Part shown: positions 61,717-64,000 of the stretch, one piece after another | Layout: each line of letters starts with the position of its first letter | Position numbering within the stretch: position 1 is the first letter of the stretch | Origin: Qipengyuania gaetbuli | GTDB taxonomy: Bacteria; Pseudomonadota; Alphaproteobacteria; Sphingomonadales; Sphingomonadaceae | NCBI RefSeq assembly: GCF_009827315.1 | Contig: NZ_WTYF01000004.1 | Span: 992,001 to 1,056,000, forward strand | DNA length: 64,000 bases | Direction of reading: 5' to 3' | Position numbers and translations under genes: made by a program | The notes under the pieces: model-generated | Seen by the model: only the letters and a program-made list of their open reading frames with translations | Database searches by the model: none | What the model was told of the DNA's origin: nothing

Positions 61717-61913
61717 GGGTTTATCCAGTATGCAGTCCAAGCCAACCCCCCTACGGCACCTACCGGAAGAGGGCGGACGCGCAAGCGGCCACCCTGTATC
61801 GGTTTGTCGCAGGAGTGCGATGCTTGGCTCAATGCCTAAAGCTTCCCTTTTATCCCGCCTGACGCTATGGGCGCGCGACACAACTCGACGAACTGCATCA
61901 GCTAAGGATAGTA

Positions 61914-62159
61914 ATGGCCAAGGAAGAACTTCTCGAAATGCGCGGCAAGGTGGTCGAACTGCTGCCCAACGCCATGTTCCGCGTCGAACTCGAGAACGGC
62001 CACGAAGTGCTCGGCCACACCGCCGGCAAGATGCGCAAGAACCGTATCCGCGTGCTCGTCGGTGACGAGGTCCTGTGCGAACTGACGCCCTACGACCTGA
62101 CCAAGGCGCGTATCACCTACCGCTTCATGCCCGGACGCGGCGGCCCCGGCCCCCAGTAA
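61914..62159 (+). CDS. infA: translation initiation factor IF-1, 81 aa
   Basis: IF-1 occupies the ribosomal A site during initiation. The single OB-fold and the sequence [41 protein letters not shown] and [10 protein letters not shown] are fully conserved. The end has a short Gly/Pro extension. AAGGA precedes the ATG by five bases. It begins the infA-maf-RNase-yacG operon; the gap of 197 bp to the TonB receptor gene shows no promoter I would assert. Confidence 0.97.
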   Translation: MAKEELLEMRGKVVELLPNAMFRVELENGHEVLGHTAGKMRKNRIRVLVGDEVLCELTPYDLTKARITYRFMPGRGGPGPQ

Positions 62160-62165
62160 GACCGC

Positions 62166-62741
62166 GTGGGCCAGCCCACTCTCATATTAGCCTCCGCCAG
62201 CCCGCGCCGCCGCGAACTGATCGCGCGGCTGGGCGTGACGCCGGATGCCATCGCCCCTGCCGATATCGACGAGACGCCTGCCAGGGGCGAACTGCCCCGC
62301 GACTATGCCAAGCGCATGGCCCGCGAAAAGGCGGAAGCTGCCGCTTCGCCCGACGGCTTCGTGCTTGCCGGAGATACGGTTGTCGCGGCCGGCAGGCGGA
62401 TCCTGCCCAAGGCCGAGGACGAGGCGACGGCGCGCCAGTGCCTCGAACTGCTGTCCGGGCGTCGCCACCGCGTGCTGTCCGCGATCGCCCTGCGCGCGCC
62501 CGACGGAGCGGTTCGCGAGCGGCTGAGCGAGACCATCGTCCAGTTCAAGCGCCTCTCCGCCGACGAGATCGACGCCTACATCGCCAGCGGCGAATGGGAC
62601 GGCAAGGCGGGCGGCTATGCCATCCAGGGCATTGCAGAAGGCCTCATCAGCCGCATCCAGGGCAGCCATTCGGGTGTCGTGGGCCTGCCGCTCTACGAAA
62701 CGCGTGCGCTGCTGAAGGCCGCGGGGTTCCCCATTGCCTGA
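62166..62741 (+). CDS. maf: Maf-like nucleoside triphosphate pyrophosphatase, 191 aa
   Basis: Maf proteins hydrolyse non-canonical or pyrimidine nucleoside triphosphates, for example dTTP, UTP and modified bases, and influence septum formation. The [18 protein letters not shown] start with the S-x-R-R-x-E motif, the VLAGDTVV region and [18 protein letters not shown] are conserved. GTG 62166 starts the gene 6 bp after infA. The end overlaps the next gene by 8 bp. Confidence 0.94.
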   Translation: MGQPTLILASASPRRRELIARLGVTPDAIAPADIDETPARGELPRDYAKRMAREKAEAAASPDGFVLAGDTVVAAGRRILPKAEDEATARQCLELLSGRRHRVLSAIALRAPDGAVRERLSETIVQFKRLSADEIDAYIASGEWDGKAGGYAIQGIAEGLISRIQGSHSGVVGLPLYETRALLKAAGFPIA

Positions 62742-63684
62742 ATGGCTGGTCGAGGACGGGATCGGCGAGACCCGCGCGATCCTCGTCGAAGGCGACCGGG
62801 TTCTGGCTGCAAAGCTACGCTGGCCGGGCGAACTTCATGCCGGCCAGCAGGTCACGGCAAAGCTCACCACGAAACGCGGCACCCGCGGGACCGGGACGCT
62901 GGCTGACGGCCGCGAGATCCTGCTCGACCGGCTGCCCCAGAGCGCAAGCGAAGGTGCGAGCCTTTCCGCCGTCATCACACGCGGCGCCATCGCCGAGCGC
63001 GGCCGGCTGAAACTGCCAGCCGCGCGGCCGCCAGAAGCGGTCACCGCTGCGGCCGATGATGCGTTCTCCATCGGCAAAAAGGTCCATCGTTTCCCAGCAG
63101 GCCTGTGGGAAGAGGTCTGGGCAGAGGCTTCGCGCGGCGAGATCGATTTCGACGGCGGCTCGCTGCTGTTCTCCGTGACCCCAGCGATGACCGTGGTCGA
63201 CGTCGACGGCGATCTGCCTCCACGGGAACTCGCCTTGCGCGCCGCACGGGCGCTTGGCGAGGCCTTGCCGCGCTTCGACCTCGGCGGCTCAATCGGCATC
63301 GACTTCCCCACGCTCGAAGCGAAGGCCGACCGCAAGGCGGTGGACAGCCTGCTCGAAAACGTGCTGGCGGACCGGCCACACGAACGCACGGCGATGAACG
63401 GCTTTGGCTTGGTCCAGCTCGTCGCCCGACTGGAAGGACCCTCGCTGCTGCACCGCTTAGCTAGCTCGCGCACCGGCATGGCGGCACGCATGGCGCTGCG
63501 CCGGGCAGAGCGAGTCGAGGGGGCAGGCGTTACTCTGCTGACCGTGCATCCCGCGCTGAAAGCGAAAATCAGCGACGAATGGATCACTGAACTGGAGCGC
63601 CGGACGGGCCGCCCGCTGCGGATAGAGACCGATCCCGGCCTTGCCATCGAAGCAGGCGCTGCCCAGATCGTGGGTCATGACTAG
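62734..63684 (+). CDS. RNase E/G-like ribonuclease, 316 aa
   Basis: The sequence corresponds to a short RNase E/G-family catalytic core. The acidic metal ligands expected in VDVDGD (about residue 152) and GIDFPTL (about 189) are present. There is no clear S1 domain like those of E. coli RNase E and no Zn-link motif, and the length is far below full RNase E (about 900 aa) or G (about 490 aa). It may process specific RNAs. It starts at TTG 62734, overlapping maf by 8 bp, and its end overlaps yacG by 8 bp. Confidence 0.85.
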   Translation: MPEWLVEDGIGETRAILVEGDRVLAAKLRWPGELHAGQQVTAKLTTKRGTRGTGTLADGREILLDRLPQSASEGASLSAVITRGAIAERGRLKLPAARPPEAVTAAADDAFSIGKKVHRFPAGLWEEVWAEASRGEIDFDGGSLLFSVTPAMTVVDVDGDLPPRELALRAARALGEALPRFDLGGSIGIDFPTLEAKADRKAVDSLLENVLADRPHERTAMNGFGLVQLVARLEGPSLLHRLASSRTGMAARMALRRAERVEGAGVTLLTVHPALKAKISDEWITELERRTGRPLRIETDPGLAIEAGAAQIVGHD

Positions 63685-63865
63685 AGCCGCCAAACCCTGC
63701 CCGATCTGCCGCAAGCCGCGGGTCGAGGAACACGCACCCTTCTGTTCCAGCCGCTGCCGCGACCGCGACCTCGCACAGTGGTTCGGCGATGGCTACGCGG
63801 TGCCCGGACGGCCCGCACTGCCCGAGGAAATCGCTGCCGAGGTCACGGGCGGCGAAAAGGACTGA
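63677..63865 (+). CDS. yacG: DNA gyrase inhibitor YacG-like zinc ribbon, 62 aa
   Basis: YacG binds GyrB in E. coli and prevents gyrase from binding DNA. The Zn-binding pattern C-x2-C (CPICRKP) and C-x3-C (PFCSSRCRDRDLAQW) is complete, and the C-terminal tail is acidic. ATG 63677 starts within the end of the RNase gene. The order RNase-yacG-tRNA-Phe fits the alphaproteobacterial pattern. Confidence 0.9.
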   Translation: MTRAAKPCPICRKPRVEEHAPFCSSRCRDRDLAQWFGDGYAVPGRPALPEEIAAEVTGGEKD

Positions 63866-63874
63866 TTTAGGCCC

Positions 63875-63903
63875 TTGCCAAGCGCGCCTGCCTTCGCCAT
63901 AGG
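63875..63903 (+). promoter_or_regulatory. predicted tRNA-Phe promoter
   Basis: TTGCCA (63875-63880) and CATAGG (63898-63903) are separated by exactly 17 bp, a near-consensus match for this group. The tRNA starts 51 bp after the -10 element, leaving room for a short leader. Confidence 0.55.
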
Positions 63904-63953
63904 CGCGCACTCCAACCGCTGGAGCGGCCCATGCGTGGCCCCGGCGAAAGGGA

Positions 63954-64000
63954 GCCCGGGTAGCTCAGTTGGTAGAGCATGCGACTGAAAATCGCAGTGT
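63954..64000 (+). tRNA. tRNA-Phe (anticodon GAA), 5' part
   Basis: The acceptor 5' arm GCCCGGG, the D-arm GCTC...GAGC and the anticodon arm TGCGA-CTGAAAA-TCGCA are clear; the loop gives anticodon GAA, decoding phenylalanine. The window ends in the variable region, so the T-arm and 3' acceptor are outside. The preceding sequence fits a tRNA promoter. Confidence 0.93.

Overview
The window is about 64 kb of GC-rich chromosomal DNA from an alphaproteobacterium, most probably Sphingomonadales and within it Erythrobacteraceae (Erythrobacter or Qipengyuania type). This is an inference from protein style and gene order: an aa3 oxidase block ctaC-ctaD-ctaB-coxF-ctaG-ctaE-surf1, the order infA-maf-RNase E/G-yacG, a short-form HisG, aerobic CobS, an H+-pyrophosphatase, and promoters of the type TTGAnn-17-TATAGG. 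Coding density is very high. Most genes sit in operons with 1-11 bp overlaps, and many starts are GTG or TTG. No IS element, prophage, CRISPR array or rRNA operon is visible.

Layout. 1-10 kb: a partial gene, envelope proteins, RarD, divergent pyrC and a YgfZ-like gene, an S41 peptidase, a TetR repressor facing a diiron-type protein across two palindromes, a GNAT enzyme, rplU-rpmA and two small envelope proteins. 10-21 kb, all on the minus strand: cytochrome c oxidase structural and assembly genes (with an epoxide-hydrolase-like gene between ctaD and ctaB), then surf1, thrC, an rRNA methyltransferase, folB, a small Rossmann-like protein, moaD and moaE. 21-27 kb, plus strand: pyrE-pdxJ-90 aa membrane protein-acpS-lepB-AI-2E-type permease-DUF3089 protein-yqgF-46 aa membrane protein. 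27-28.3 kb: an unrecognised, apparently frameshifted gene preceded by a 53 aa gene. 28.4-33.4 kb: two thioesterases, a bifunctional penicillin-binding protein, cobS and an MpaB-type oxygenase.

33.4-40.5 kb is the most accessory-looking part. An HxlR-type repressor faces a five-gene cassette (DUF1428, double VOC, GST, PhnB-like VOC, SRPBCC) across two near-identical 17 bp repeats. After a J-domain gene and bolA come pirin, a short-chain dehydrogenase and an alpha/beta hydrolase. The content suggests handling of reactive or xenobiotic small molecules. 40.5-48 kb: a DUF2332 gene, hisG-hisD-nusB-thiL (thiL seems to start at CTG), hppA and tesB. 48-64 kb: a structured 324 bp gap, a DEAD-box helicase with a DbpA-type domain, a universal stress protein, a VTT protein, uvrC, an amino-acid permease, a flavoprotein, a wax-ester-synthase/DGAT plus lipase-like pair, a TonB-dependent receptor with an unusual Cys-bearing repeat insert, then infA-maf-RNase E/G-yacG and the first part of tRNA-Phe(GAA).

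Most of the window is housekeeping: respiration, pyrimidine, PLP, histidine, threonine and molybdopterin synthesis, protein export, DNA repair and translation. The best leads for something undescribed are the HxlR-controlled detoxification cassette with its tandem operator, the frameshifted gene with its 53 aa partner, the TetR/diiron pair, and the repeat insert in the TonB-dependent receptor. No complete new defence or mobile system is visible.
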